The notes beneath the pieces are model-generated. The model was given only the letters and a program-made list of their open reading frames with translations. It had not been told where the DNA came from and searched no databases. A program made the position numbers and the translations under genes. Positions 52,815-61,885 of a stretch of 64,000 nucleotides of DNA are shown piece after piece. Origin of the DNA: PKWO01 sp036384915 (GTDB lineage Bacteria > Pseudomonadota > Gammaproteobacteria > Burkholderiales > Burkholderiaceae_D); the NCBI GenBank assembly GCA_036384915.1, contig DASVLJ010000044.1, forward strand, positions 1-64,000. The letters are read 5' to 3'. Position 1 is the stretch's first letter; every line of letters begins with the position of its first letter.

Positions 52815-52848
52815 ATCCATTTTTCCCAACCGCATCGGAGACTTGCTC

Positions 52849-53220
52849 ATGAACTCACTTGCTTCTTCGGCATTCCGCACGGCAAAAAAGCTCTTCGCCG
52901 CCTTCACGCTGTCGGCTGGCATTGTCCTGGGTGCGAGCGTGCCCGCCCAGGCCCAGGCAATCGATCCTTGCACCGTCTACCTGTGCATGGCCGGCATATC
53001 CGGGGAGGGCGCCACCGGAGGGCCGGGTTGTGCGCCGGCCATCGCATGGTGGCATTCTCCTACGCCGGCGGGCCTTGCCGTCTACGTTTATGGGGTTTTC
53101 ATTCCCCCAGCCTCCTACGCATTGCGCGAGGAATATCTCTCGAGCTGTGTCGGCGCCGACTACCTGACCAACGCCGCCATCGTGCAGGAAATCCTGGCTA
53201 TATGGGGCAGTGAACCGTAA
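52849..53220 (+). CDS. TrbM-like secreted protein
   Basis: I choose the ATG at 52849 because GGAG lies eight bases before it, giving 123 residues. A signal peptide ends near AQA-QA (about residue 36). The mature N-terminus IDPCTVYLCMAGISGEGATG with paired cysteines and AIAWWHS resembles the TrbM/KikA family of small secreted T4SS accessory proteins. It sits between virB4 and a VirB5-like gene. A specific function is not known. Confidence 0.7.
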   Translation: MNSLASSAFRTAKKLFAAFTLSAGIVLGASVPAQAQAIDPCTVYLCMAGISGEGATGGPGCAPAIAWWHSPTPAGLAVYVYGVFIPPASYALREEYLSSCVGADYLTNAAIVQEILAIWGSEP

Positions 53221-53285
53221 AGCCGTATTCCCAGCCTGATGGCCCATACGGTAAAAACAGATTTTCCTAGAAAGGAAGAGATATC

Positions 53286-54110
53286 ATGTCATCTCATTTC
53301 TCATCTCGTCCGGCATCCCCTGCAATGCCGCGTCTTGAAGCAAAGCAATTCCTGAAGCGAATCCTGCCTCGCAGCATCGCCGTTCTTTTTGCAACGTCCG
53401 CCCTCATGATGCCTGTCGTCATTCCGGCGCAAGTGCTGGTTACCGATATTCCGGCAGAGGGATCTCTGGATACTATTGCCACGGAAGTGGGTACTGCAGA
53501 CACTGAATTGGGCGACATACTCGCGGAACTCCAAGGCAGCGTCGCCAACTTGAGCGCTGCGCCCATTGTTCCCACGGGGGAGCCTACGCCCATCGTCGAT
53601 ATCGTCGGCTACGCGACGCAGGCCTGCGGTATCACAGGCGCGGGTGTCGCCACCGCCGACCTTGCTCTTGGCGATACCATCGCTGTCGCTCCCATTCTCG
53701 ATCCTGTTGGCGATCCCGGCGGCGCCTCGGCAGCGCAAATTTGCGCGCAACTCGTTGCGTATCGCGCACAGGAATATAATGACACCGTCTATGAGACGTA
53801 CCGACTTGAAACCTATATCGCGCTGCTCGCGGCTCTCCAAGGCCGCGCAGCCGCGGCAGTAACTGCGGGCCTGTCGATTTCCGCTACAACTCAAGCCGCC
53901 ACTATCTTGGCCGATGTGCAAGTTGAAATGGCCTACTGGCAAACTCGCAAGGAAGCTTTCGACATCGCCATCAAATTCCTCGAAGATGAACAAAACGCGC
54001 TTACACAAACCAAGCTTAAAGGCAGCGGGCTGGCTTCGCTCGTCGCCGGAGGAATTCAGGCTACTACGCTGACAGCCGCTCTTGCGGCGATAACCCCGTC
54101 CTCTCCATAA
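53286..54110 (+). CDS. virB5: VirB5-like secreted T4SS subunit
   Basis: The ATG follows AAGGAAGAG and encodes 274 residues with an N-terminal signal region (AVLFATSALMMPVVIPAQ). The second half is mainly long helices (CAQLVAYRAQEYNDTVYETY, QVEMAYWQTRKEAFDIAIKF) as in VirB5. Its position between virB4 and virB6 is the usual virB5 slot. Direct similarity is weak, as is common for this fast-changing minor pilin. Confidence 0.65.
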   Translation: MSSHFSSRPASPAMPRLEAKQFLKRILPRSIAVLFATSALMMPVVIPAQVLVTDIPAEGSLDTIATEVGTADTELGDILAELQGSVANLSAAPIVPTGEPTPIVDIVGYATQACGITGAGVATADLALGDTIAVAPILDPVGDPGGASAAQICAQLVAYRAQEYNDTVYETYRLETYIALLAALQGRAAAAVTAGLSISATTQAATILADVQVEMAYWQTRKEAFDIAIKFLEDEQNALTQTKLKGSGLASLVAGGIQATTLTAALAAITPSSP

Positions 54111-54176
54111 GCGAGCAAGACGGGCCGCAGCGCGCTAACGCCAACCGTATTTCAACCACAACAGACAGTCATCGCC

Positions 54177-55274
54177 ATGGATTTAGGTTTTGTCTACTTC
54201 GCCCAGATATTTATCACGGTCACGGCGTTGATCAATAATTTCTCAACCAACTTGATGACAAACATCATGGGTTGGGTGAGCGCTATTGCAATTACGCTGT
54301 TCACGTTGTGGATCACGATCCAAGGCTATCGTATCCTCACGGGTCAGTCGCGCGAGTCGATGCTGGGGATGGTGCTTAACATGTCTCGCACGGCGATTAT
54401 CTTGATCTTTGCGACGACCACGGCATTTATGGGCGCAAACCTGCAATCGTTTGTCAACGGCACGGTATTTCCCGCCATCAATGGGCTGGTCTCGGGCAGT
54501 TCTGACGATAGTGCCGCTACCATAGCGCAGTCGATCGATAAGAACCTGGCATATACCCAGGTAGCGATGGCATTTATCGAAGGCGCCGAGGGTTTGAATG
54601 GCACGCAAAGCGGCACAAATGTGGCCAATGCCGGCAGTACGACACTGATGGCGGTTTTCGGCCTCGCCGGCCCGCCCATAACGGCGGGAGCGTTGCTGCT
54701 GTCGTACCAGATAGCGCTGGCCTTATTCATCGGCCTGGGGCCGCTTTTTATCATGTGTTTGATTTTTGATCAGACCAAAAGTCTGTTTCAGGGGTGGTTG
54801 ATGTTTGGCTTGGGTACGATGTTTTCCATGGCGGTGTTAAATGTCATGGTCACAATCGTCCTCAAAATAACCCTGGCCGTCGCCACGGCCTTGTGGGTGG
54901 CCGGCGGTATAACCGCAGAACTCGGTTTGGGCAGCACGGGATTGAATAATCAGGCCATGCAGCAGGGCGGTATCGGCATGTTGATGACCGCCTTGATCGT
55001 CAGCGCGCCCGCAATGGCAGGGAGATTTTTCAGTACCTTGACGAACGAGTTCCGGGAACGCTCCGCGTTTGGCGAGAGATATCAGCCGCAACAGGCGCGG
55101 TCACATCAGCCGGCCACTCCTCATTCCGCCGGCGCGGCCTCTTCGAGCACCGCCTCTTCGAGCACCGCCTCTTCTCGGCCAAACTACAGCCTGCCGCCCA
55201 GCAATATCGGCGGTCAAGTCAATCGTGATGTCATCGCCGGCCCGGATGCTGCCAGCGCATCCAACATGGCGTGA
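54177..55274 (+). CDS. virB6: type IV secretion protein VirB6
   Basis: The 365-residue protein is polytopic, with several membrane helices in residues 20-290 (for example ISAIT-like VSAIAITLFTLWITIQGYRI, ALFIGLGPLFIMCLIFDQT, GWLMFGLGTMFSMAVLNVMV), as in VirB6. The pattern GPLFI..LIFDQTKSLFQGWL is a family marker. The C-terminal 60 residues are polar with tandem SSSTA repeats encoded by a repeated 15-base unit. It forms part of the inner membrane channel. Confidence 0.92.
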   Translation: MDLGFVYFAQIFITVTALINNFSTNLMTNIMGWVSAIAITLFTLWITIQGYRILTGQSRESMLGMVLNMSRTAIILIFATTTAFMGANLQSFVNGTVFPAINGLVSGSSDDSAATIAQSIDKNLAYTQVAMAFIEGAEGLNGTQSGTNVANAGSTTLMAVFGLAGPPITAGALLLSYQIALALFIGLGPLFIMCLIFDQTKSLFQGWLMFGLGTMFSMAVLNVMVTIVLKITLAVATALWVAGGITAELGLGSTGLNNQAMQQGGIGMLMTALIVSAPAMAGRFFSTLTNEFRERSAFGERYQPQQARSHQPATPHSAGAASSSTASSSTASSRPNYSLPPSNIGGQVNRDVIAGPDAASASNMA

Positions 55275-55301
55275 GGCAACGAGCGAGGCCCGTATCCGCC
55301 G

Positions 55302-55385
55302 ATGGCTGAAGTTTCAAGCACCGCTACGGGGAAGCTAATGGATGCCCTCTCCAGCAAGATTGACCAAATTAAGGAAAATGCGTGA
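55302..55385 (+). CDS. possible 27-codon small ORF between virB6 and the lipoprotein gene
   Basis: An ATG at 55302 opens a frame of 27 codons (MAEVSSTATGKLMDALSSKI start) ending with TGA at 55383-55385. The stop overlaps the GTG that starts the next gene (GTGA), the same coupling seen at other junctions of this island. The product would be a short amphipathic helix. The ribosome-binding site is weak (GCGAGG), so it is uncertain. Confidence 0.35.
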   Translation: MAEVSSTATGKLMDALSSKIDQIKENA

Positions 55386-56302
55386 CTATGGAAAAGAAAA
55401 ACATCTTCAATAGAATGAAAATCGCTTCTATTGCGAGTGGTTCTCTGCTCTTGTCTGCTTGTGCATCCGATGGTCATATGACCTCCACGTCTGACACCGT
55501 GGCCAACAGCAATTGGAAAGGTCATCCTGTTATTGAAGCCATGGCAAAATGGGGAAAACCCATGAGGGTTACGCCTGCTGGAAACGGAGCGACCCTCTAT
55601 GAATGGATGTGGTCGCCGAAATACACCTATGATCAAGCTGTAGGCTCGCAACGGGAATATAAAGGCGAGGAGTCTATAAGAAATTCAGATGGCAGCATCT
55701 CTTATATACCCGTCTATGGAAACACGAGCATTTATGAACAGCGAACCGGTTTTGGGGAATGCAATCTAGCAATTACCGCCAATTTTGACGGCTTCATTAC
55801 CAATCTCGATATCAAGCAAGCCGCAAGCGGGTGTGCTGACGTTTTTGGAGGGGCAAACTCTGCTTCGCCCGATGCGGCAACCGCGGCCAAAGCCAAGGTT
55901 CTGAGCGAGAATCTCAAGAAAGCTAAGGCGGTCGACGGGAAATATCGGATGCTTTGCGCCAAGGCGGACTATATAGAGCTTTTTGAAGACCCGTCCTGTG
56001 ATTCCGTGACTTTCAAAGTCGCAAAGAACGTGAACGTATCGAAGCTTACGCCGGATCAGAAAAGATTGTTTTCGCAATGGCGGGCGGAAATGCAATCCAT
56101 CACGGACGAGTATAAGGCCTTTCTTCACAGCACCGGAAGTGCTGCAGACAAGGGCAACGCTGATTTCCTGGATTCCATGAAACCAGTGGATGAGAAATAC
56201 AATGTAGGTTTGCAAAATGAAGGCTTGGTGTACATGAAGGCACATCGCTTGGCCACCTACACGAGAATGACTTATCTGCAGCCCTATCTGCAATACAAAT
56301 GA
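55382..56302 (+). CDS. lipoprotein of unknown function at the end of the virB operon
   Basis: The 306-residue protein begins at GTG 55382 (AAGGA six bases before) or ATG 55388. It has a lipoprotein signal (SGSLLLSACAS). The mature part has two regions: a beta-rich one (WKGHPVIEAMAKWGKPMRVT, YEWMWSPKYTYD, FGECNLAITANFDGFITN) resembling small outer membrane lipoproteins, and a helical C-terminal part. No family with known function is recognised. As the last gene of the T4SS operon it could be an accessory subunit or an immunity lipoprotein. Confidence 0.75.
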   Translation: MTMEKKNIFNRMKIASIASGSLLLSACASDGHMTSTSDTVANSNWKGHPVIEAMAKWGKPMRVTPAGNGATLYEWMWSPKYTYDQAVGSQREYKGEESIRNSDGSISYIPVYGNTSIYEQRTGFGECNLAITANFDGFITNLDIKQAASGCADVFGGANSASPDAATAAKAKVLSENLKKAKAVDGKYRMLCAKADYIELFEDPSCDSVTFKVAKNVNVSKLTPDQKRLFSQWRAEMQSITDEYKAFLHSTGSAADKGNADFLDSMKPVDEKYNVGLQNEGLVYMKAHRLATYTRMTYLQPYLQYK

Positions 56303-57095
56303 ATGGTGCGGTAACCCCGGGTAGGCGACACTGCGGAAACTGTGCCTGAAGCGGCCAGCTGCTTTGATTCCATGCGCTTCCAGGGCGTTGAAGCATTGAT
56401 CAATGGGCCGCAAATCCGGCTGCCGGATGGCGCATGTTATTTGGAAAGGAGCAGATTGCCAAGCTGGAAGCCCGCCCGGCCCAGCTGAGTTTGCACAACC
56501 AGTCGTCGTACCCCCAATGGAAGCGGGCAACCATTCGCCGCATGTAATATCCGTAGCGGATCCGCATGCACAGCAGCCTGCAAACCCGGTTCAGAATCCG
56601 CAGCCGCACAACCAGACCAGCAGCAGGCGCGGGGGCGCTCGCGTTGATCGTTGCTGTGGCAAAGAATGAAAAGCAACGCGGCTCCCGAATTTGCATGTTA
56701 CTGGCCCGTGCTGACTGTCGCCGTACTATCATCAATATTGAAAGCCAGAATTATTCAGGGGGCGGCGTTCCTACCGCACTGGGGAGGTCGCCGACAAGGC
56801 GGCTGCGGATTCCGTTGAATCAATCAGAACATCTTCAAAATCCGGAAAATTCGCCGCGTTTTTACTTCACGAGCACATGACGGCCATCAATGCCAGGCAA
56901 TTGGAAAGATATGCCAAGGATGCTTACGGAAAATACCGCAACTAATAGTCGGCTTTAAAAACGCAGTGGGCTTGCCGAGCCTTTGCCCAGCGGGTATTAA
57001 CGAACTTGTAGGCCCACAAATTTGCGACGCAGGGCGAAGCTGTGGCCCCCATCGCGCGGGGCATGCGGACGGCTCAAGGTATGGTACTGCGTCCA
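56303..57095. other. 793-base decayed region at the right border of the island
   Basis: No intact gene is present, but pieces look once coding. A 37-codon frame at 56434-56547 starts MLFGKEQIAKLEARPAQL. A Pro/Gln-rich frame at 56403-56669 includes HAQQPANPVQNPQPHNQ. In the same phase, after several stops, 56772-56945 reads YRTGEVADKAADSVESIRTS to YAKDAYGKYRN and a TAA. The pattern fits one gene broken by frameshifts and stops. No transposase, integrase or tRNA was found. Confidence 0.5.
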
Positions 57096-58499
57096 CTAAG
57101 AGGACGGACACGGTGCGGTCGTGCACGACTCCCGCTCGGCCGAAGCGGAATAAAGCGCCGAGGTATATTGCTTGACCTTGGCCGTGGGCAGCGGCTCGCG
57201 AACCAGATGGATGGCGGCTCCGTTGCCGAACAGGGTCTTCAGCGCGGCCATGGCAGCATCGGCGTCGCCCGCACCGCCAGCGCCGCCGTACAGTGTCAGG
57301 GAAAAGCTGCCGTCCGTCGCCTGATGCAGCGCATACTGCGCCAGGGCGCAATGGGCCAAGGCATGCGTCACTTCCAGGTTGTTGATCCAGTTGCCGTGCT
57401 CGCCGCGGTAGCGCACGGGCGCACGCCCCTGCAAGGCGGTCAGCGCCGGTACGCCATCCTCGTCGAAACGCAAGGCGCCGAAATCGCCGGTGCGGTAGCG
57501 TATCAGGGGCAGGCAGAAATTGAAGCCGCCTGTGAGCGTGATTTCGCCGGTCTCGCCGGGCGCCAGGGGCAGGCCCACGGGCGAGAGAATTTCCACGTAG
57601 AGATGCGGCTGAAGCAGCCGGAAGCCATGCCTGCGCTCATCGTATACGCCGATCGGGCCGGCTTCGTTCATCGAATAGATGTCGAGCACGGGGCAGCCGA
57701 AGCGCCGCTCGAACGCCGCGCGCAGGCCCGGCGGCAAGGCCATGGACGTGCTGAGCAGGGCGCGCGGACAATGGACGACAGGCAGTTCGGCCAGGGCCGC
57801 GAGCGAGATCGGGTCGCCGCTGATGAACTCGGGCGCCAGCGCGTCGAGATAGGCGGCGCGGTCTTGCGGTTTGCGCCAGTCGTTGGGATGGAAGTTCAGC
57901 TTGGCCAGTCCCGATTCGTGCAGCGTGGGGTTGACCGAGAGATAGGTGAAACAACGTTCCTGGTATCCGGCCAGAACGATGCCGACTTGCCCGGCGCCGG
58001 TTTGCGGCGTGATGCCGACACCGCGCAAGGCCTCGAGATGGAAAGCCAAGTAGCGTGCCGCCACCCTGGGGTGCGAAGGCACGACCAGCGGATGGCCGGT
58101 CGTGCCGCTGGTGGTGAAGGCGATCAATTCGGCTATGGCGACATGGTCGGGGACATAAGCGCTGACGTCGGCGCTGAGGTCGGCACGCGATATCGTCGGT
58201 AGCGAAGCAAACGGAACCTTGCCGTAATCGCGGTAAGCCGGCACCGTGCGGCAAGCTTCGCTGACGAAACCCTGCAACCAATCGGGCGGTTCGCCGTGGC
58301 GCCACGCCGGGCGCGTTGCCTGCACCCATTGCTCGAAAACCCTGGCTTCCTCGATGTCGGCGCCGTGCAGTCGGTGTCCGCTGCGGCCGCTGAACCGCGG
58401 GGCGTGCGGATGTGCCGCCATGCGCTGCAGGATGGTGGCGCCGGCCGCGCTCAAGCCGGGATGGCGTAGCGGATCGTCGATGGCTATTCGCGCGTCCAC
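57096..58499 (-). CDS. phenylacetate-CoA ligase-like adenylating enzyme
   Basis: The GTG at 58499 overlaps the preceding stop and gives 467 residues. Adenylate-forming signatures are clear: P-loop AFTTSGTTGHPLVVPSH (residues 131-137 core), IYSMNEAGPIG (Tyr275 to Glu279), and LIRYRTGDFGALRF (334-339). A candidate C-terminal lysine lies in TAKVKQYTS. The nearest family is PaaK/F390-synthetase-like ligases, which activate carboxylates with ATP. Its place at the end of an AAA+/VWA operon is unusual, so the substrate may be a protein, peptide or small acid unrelated to phenylacetate. The last dozen residues look like non-conserved extension. Confidence 0.85.
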   Translation of the reverse strand: MDARIAIDDPLRHPGLSAAGATILQRMAAHPHAPRFSGRSGHRLHGADIEEARVFEQWVQATRPAWRHGEPPDWLQGFVSEACRTVPAYRDYGKVPFASLPTISRADLSADVSAYVPDHVAIAELIAFTTSGTTGHPLVVPSHPRVAARYLAFHLEALRGVGITPQTGAGQVGIVLAGYQERCFTYLSVNPTLHESGLAKLNFHPNDWRKPQDRAAYLDALAPEFISGDPISLAALAELPVVHCPRALLSTSMALPPGLRAAFERRFGCPVLDIYSMNEAGPIGVYDERRHGFRLLQPHLYVEILSPVGLPLAPGETGEITLTGGFNFCLPLIRYRTGDFGALRFDEDGVPALTALQGRAPVRYRGEHGNWINNLEVTHALAHCALAQYALHQATDGSFSLTLYGGAGGAGDADAAMAALKTLFGNGAAIHLVREPLPTAKVKQYTSALYSASAERESCTTAPCPSS

Positions 58500-59044
58500 T
58501 TGTTGGCCGCTTCCTGTGCCGCCTGGCGCGCCAGCGCCTCGCGGATTTCCTTGGCGCGCGCTTCGGCCGCCTGGGCCGCGCGCACGATGCGTTCGCGCTC
58601 CATGGAGCTGATGGCGGCAAGCCGGTCCTGCGCCTGGGCTTCGGTTTCACCGGCAGGGCGCATGTCGAGATCGGACAAGGCAAGCCGGATCAATTCCTCG
58701 CGCCGATCGACGTCGTCGATGATTTGCCTCGGTTTGGCGTGGCGCGCGAGCTGGATTGCCGTCACCCCAAGCAGCTGCCTGACGCCCTTGGCCGATGAGG
58801 CGAAGTCGCACAGGTCGCGCAGGCCGGGTTCGGCCAGCAGCCAGCAGCAGAGCGGCACAAGCGAAGTATTGCCCGCCGTGCGGATGGCGCCGGGCAGGCT
58901 TGCGTCCGGCTGCGCGCCCAGCATCCATGCCGTGTCGTGGGCCAGGGCTGCAGGCTCCACCGCGGCGCCGAGAAAGTCCGGCGGGATTTCGCACAGGTGA
59001 TGGTGCAGCGCCTCGATGGGCGGTCCTTCACGGCCAAACGGCAT
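58484..59044 (-). CDS. hypothetical helical protein of the AAA+/VWA operon
   Basis: The 186-residue protein begins at an ATG behind a strong GGAGGAAAG. The first 120 residues look folded (HHHLCEIPPDFLGAAVEPAA, LVPLCCWLLAEPGLRDLCDF), and the last 60 form one long charged helix (SSMERERIVRAAQAAEARAK). No family is recognised. It overlaps the metallopeptidase/VWA gene by 17 bases and the adenylating enzyme gene by 16 bases, so it is translated with both and probably acts with them. Confidence 0.75.
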   Translation of the reverse strand: MPFGREGPPIEALHHHLCEIPPDFLGAAVEPAALAHDTAWMLGAQPDASLPGAIRTAGNTSLVPLCCWLLAEPGLRDLCDFASSAKGVRQLLGVTAIQLARHAKPRQIIDDVDRREELIRLALSDLDMRPAGETEAQAQDRLAAISSMERERIVRAAQAAEARAKEIREALARQAAQEAANKWTRE

Positions 59045-60860
59045 GGCTTTCCTCCTTCCGGTCCACTTGGTCTTCCATCACGTAGTGCCGCCGGCTGAAT
59101 GCGCGGGCAAAGGCCACCATGTCCGACCAGTCGCGCACACGATGAACGTCCCAGCCTTGCTGGTCGCGGGCGCGGCGCAACTGGGTCATGATCTGGTTGA
59201 GATAGGGATGGCGCGGTTTCGCGCCGTCGATCTCCTGCATCAGGTTGAGCACCATGGTGCCGCCCCCTCCGGCCGCCTTCAAGGCCCGTGTCGCGATGTC
59301 GTAGCCGTCGTTGTCGCGCTCGTCGCGGTTGTACATGGTGGTCACGCCGTCGTCGGACAGGATCACGATATGCGTCTTGCGCTGTGGCGGCCTGGCATAG
59401 GTCTCGCGCAGCAGGTGGATGGGAAAGGCCGTGCCGCCGCCGAAATAGTCGGTCAGGATGGCCATGGCCGCCTGCTTGTCGCGGACGAAGCCGGGAGTGG
59501 CGTAGAACTGGTTCTTGCCGCTCCACAGCGTCACCTTCACGTGCGCCCCGGCACGCAGGGCCGAGAGCACGAGGATGGCGCCGGCCAGCGTGGTGAACGA
59601 GGTCTGGATCTGCGGGTTGGGCATGGAGCCGGAGCAATCGACGTAGAGATCCAGGTCGAGCGGCCTGGCCTCGTCGCGCTCGCCGTCGGTGCTGCCCCAG
59701 AGCCGCTGCACGGTGGTGAAGCCGGGCACCACGACGGGGTTGGCCAGCACGCTTTGCAGCCAGTCGATCCGTTCCAGCGGTTCGCCGGGTTCCCATACGG
59801 ACAAGCCTTCCGGCAGCGGTTCCGATGCGCGCGGCTGCCTGCGTTCGGGAAAGCGCACCAGGTGCGGCAGGGCGCGCTCCTGGTAATAGCGGATGGCGAT
59901 GTCGTGATCCGACAGATCGACGCCCGCCGCACGCAGCAGTTCGCCGAATTCGAAGGGTTCGCGCTTCTGGCCCAGGCCGGACTGGTTGCCCGCGACGTCC
60001 TGCGGTGCCGCGGTCCGGGCAGGGCGCGTTGCCGTCTCCTGCGCCAGGTCGTTCAAGGCCGGGTCGTCGGCCGGGTGGATAATGGGCTCGCGCTCGGCCG
60101 GGTCGATCTCGATCAGCCCGGCGGGCCAGCCCCCGCGCCCCGCATCGCGTGTGTCGTGCCATACGCGCAGCTTCTCCAGCGCTTTCTTGTCTTCGATCAG
60201 GTAGGTCAGGCACAGCGCGGCAAAACGGCTTGCACCCCCGAGCCAGTCGCGCGCATAGCTGCGGACCAGGCGCGCGCATAGCAAGGCGTCGCCTTCGAGA
60301 GCGGCATCGTCCATGGGCGCGACGATGCTGCCGGCCGGCAGGCGCCACAGGTGTTCATAGACGCGGAAGTAAAGCCGCGTGAGGCGCGAAGCGCCGTCGT
60401 AGCGCAATGCGGCAAACACCTCGCCCATGCGCAGGCCGGCCTGGCGTTCCAGCCGGTCGTTGATCAGCAAATCCTCGTAGAGGTTGGCGACCATGGCGGC
60501 TTCCGCTTCCACGGTAGGCAGGGCCGGACGCATGCGCGCCAGCAAGCGGGCGGAGTCCGTCAGGCTGGCAGGGGTGTGCACGTGATGCCCGATCTCGTGC
60601 GCCAGAATCTCGACGGCAAAACCACCCAGGCCGAGTTCGGCCACGCGCGCCAGGTCGATGACCACGGTCTGGTCGGTCAGCCGTATCATGGCGAAGCTTT
60701 CCGTCAAACCCTCGCGCGCCGCCGCGGCGTGATCGAGGCAAAGCACGGGCTGGCGCAGGCGCGTGTGCCTGCTCCAGGCGGCCAGCGCCGGTTCCCAGGC
60801 CGCGCGCCACATGGGTTCCAGCGCCTGCGCCGCCGCGCCTTTGTTGTCGGCCTCGTTCAC
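59028..60860 (-). CDS. fusion protein: HExxH zinc metallopeptidase plus von Willebrand A domain
   Basis: I choose the GTG at 60860, which overlaps the previous stop and has GGGAG ten bases upstream, giving 610 residues; a longer frame would overlap by 61 bases. The N-terminal part has EILAHEIGHHVHTP with His88, Glu89 and His92, and a later acidic helix (VANLYEDLLINDRLE) that could supply a third zinc ligand. The C-terminal part is a VWA domain with a complete MIDAS: DLYVDCSGSM (Asp408, Ser410, Ser412), FGGGTAFP and VILSDDGVTTM. Its MoxR-type partner is two genes upstream. A MoxR AAA+ with a VWA protein usually forms a chaperone or remodelling complex. Confidence 0.88.
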   Translation of the reverse strand: MNEADNKGAAAQALEPMWRAAWEPALAAWSRHTRLRQPVLCLDHAAAAREGLTESFAMIRLTDQTVVIDLARVAELGLGGFAVEILAHEIGHHVHTPASLTDSARLLARMRPALPTVEAEAAMVANLYEDLLINDRLERQAGLRMGEVFAALRYDGASRLTRLYFRVYEHLWRLPAGSIVAPMDDAALEGDALLCARLVRSYARDWLGGASRFAALCLTYLIEDKKALEKLRVWHDTRDAGRGGWPAGLIEIDPAEREPIIHPADDPALNDLAQETATRPARTAAPQDVAGNQSGLGQKREPFEFGELLRAAGVDLSDHDIAIRYYQERALPHLVRFPERRQPRASEPLPEGLSVWEPGEPLERIDWLQSVLANPVVVPGFTTVQRLWGSTDGERDEARPLDLDLYVDCSGSMPNPQIQTSFTTLAGAILVLSALRAGAHVKVTLWSGKNQFYATPGFVRDKQAAMAILTDYFGGGTAFPIHLLRETYARPPQRKTHIVILSDDGVTTMYNRDERDNDGYDIATRALKAAGGGGTMVLNLMQEIDGAKPRHPYLNQIMTQLRRARDQQGWDVHRVRDWSDMVAFARAFSRRHYVMEDQVDRKEESHAVWP

Positions 60861-61885
60861 GCCAAGGCTCCCTGCGGCAGCGCAACCAGCAGCACGGCAT
60901 AGGTATCGGGCGAACACAAGGCCAGCGTGTCGCCGGTTGCGGCCAGCCTGCTCACGCCGGCGAGATCGGGAATGGACAAGCTGTGTCCGGCCAGGCGCAA
61001 GGTCGTGCCGTCGGTATGTTCGACATGCAAGCCTGCGGGGACGGCTTCGCGCGCCGCCTCCCTTTCGCTTTCACTGGCGCGGTGCAGCGTGGTGCCGAAA
61101 CTGTCGCATTCGACAATCCATTGGTCTTCGCCGCTTTTGATGATGATGCGCTCGCCCGTGGCAAACACGGCGGGCAACTGGCGGAAGGGGCCGCCGAATC
61201 CCGAGAAGCCGCCGACGCGGCGCATCAGGCGCATTGGGGGCGTCTTTGACGCGGCCTCGGGCAGCCACCAGCGATGCCGGCGCAATTCCTCGCGCACGGT
61301 ATGCCAGGCGCGGCCGTCATGCACGCCCAGGGTGCCCAGCACCAGCCTTTCCGGCAGCGAATCGGCCAGCTCCAGCGCGCTGTCGCGGAAGTGTGCCAGG
61401 CCGCAGCGCCACGCCAGGAATTGGCCGAAGCGCAGCCAGGTATCGAGGTCGTCGCAGTGCGAATGCACTTTGGCCATGCCCGCGATCCAATCCGTCACCG
61501 CCGCGCCCGGCGTCGCGGCCAGATGATGGACCGCATTGCTGACGCCGTGCACCACCCGCACCGGATCGGCGGCCAGCCATGGGAGCGCCCCCGGCAGCAC
61601 GCTTTGCCAGGCTTGCTCGATGTGCCGTTGCCGCGCGGCCGGCCCGGCCAGCTTGGCGCCGATCAACTCCAGCGCCGCGTCGTAAAGGGCCATGCCGACG
61701 CGGCCGGCCGCATGCGGCGCCTGCCGTGCCGTCAGCGTCACGAGCGGGTCGACCACGGCGGCAAGCCAGGCCATGAAGGCTTGCGCATCGAGGTCGGCAT
61801 GGCGGTGCCGTGCCTCGGCGAAGCGGGCATTGCAGCGCTCGCGCTCGGCGCGCAGGATATTGGAGAAATCGTCGCTGATCTTCAC
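60857..61885 (-). CDS. hypothetical 342-residue protein of the AAA+/VWA operon
   Basis: The GTG at 61885 overlaps the AAA+ stop (GTGA). Residues 1-200 appear helical (FMAWLAAVVDPLVTLTARQA, WLRFGQFLAWRCGLAHFRDS). The C-terminal 120 residues look beta-rich (ERIIIKSGEDQWIVECDSFG, GTTLRLAGHSLSIPDLAGVS, LCSPDTYAVLLVAL). No catalytic motif or named family is recognised. Its fixed position between the AAA+ and the VWA protein suggests that it is an adaptor or substrate-recognition subunit. Confidence 0.78.
   Translation of the reverse strand: MKISDDFSNILRAERERCNARFAEARHRHADLDAQAFMAWLAAVVDPLVTLTARQAPHAAGRVGMALYDAALELIGAKLAGPAARQRHIEQAWQSVLPGALPWLAADPVRVVHGVSNAVHHLAATPGAAVTDWIAGMAKVHSHCDDLDTWLRFGQFLAWRCGLAHFRDSALELADSLPERLVLGTLGVHDGRAWHTVREELRRHRWWLPEAASKTPPMRLMRRVGGFSGFGGPFRQLPAVFATGERIIIKSGEDQWIVECDSFGTTLHRASESEREAAREAVPAGLHVEHTDGTTLRLAGHSLSIPDLAGVSRLAATGDTLALCSPDTYAVLLVALPQGALA

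Noticed and set aside
37163..56302. Integrative conjugative element
   Set aside because: No relaxase, integrase, excisionase, replication or partition gene and no flanking direct repeats or tRNA were found. The secreted-protein features favour an effector secretion system.
57042..58202. Long plus-strand frame across the adenylating enzyme gene
   Set aside because: It is the antisense of a gene with clear adenylation motifs and reads as Arg/Gly/Ala-rich sequence without domain features.
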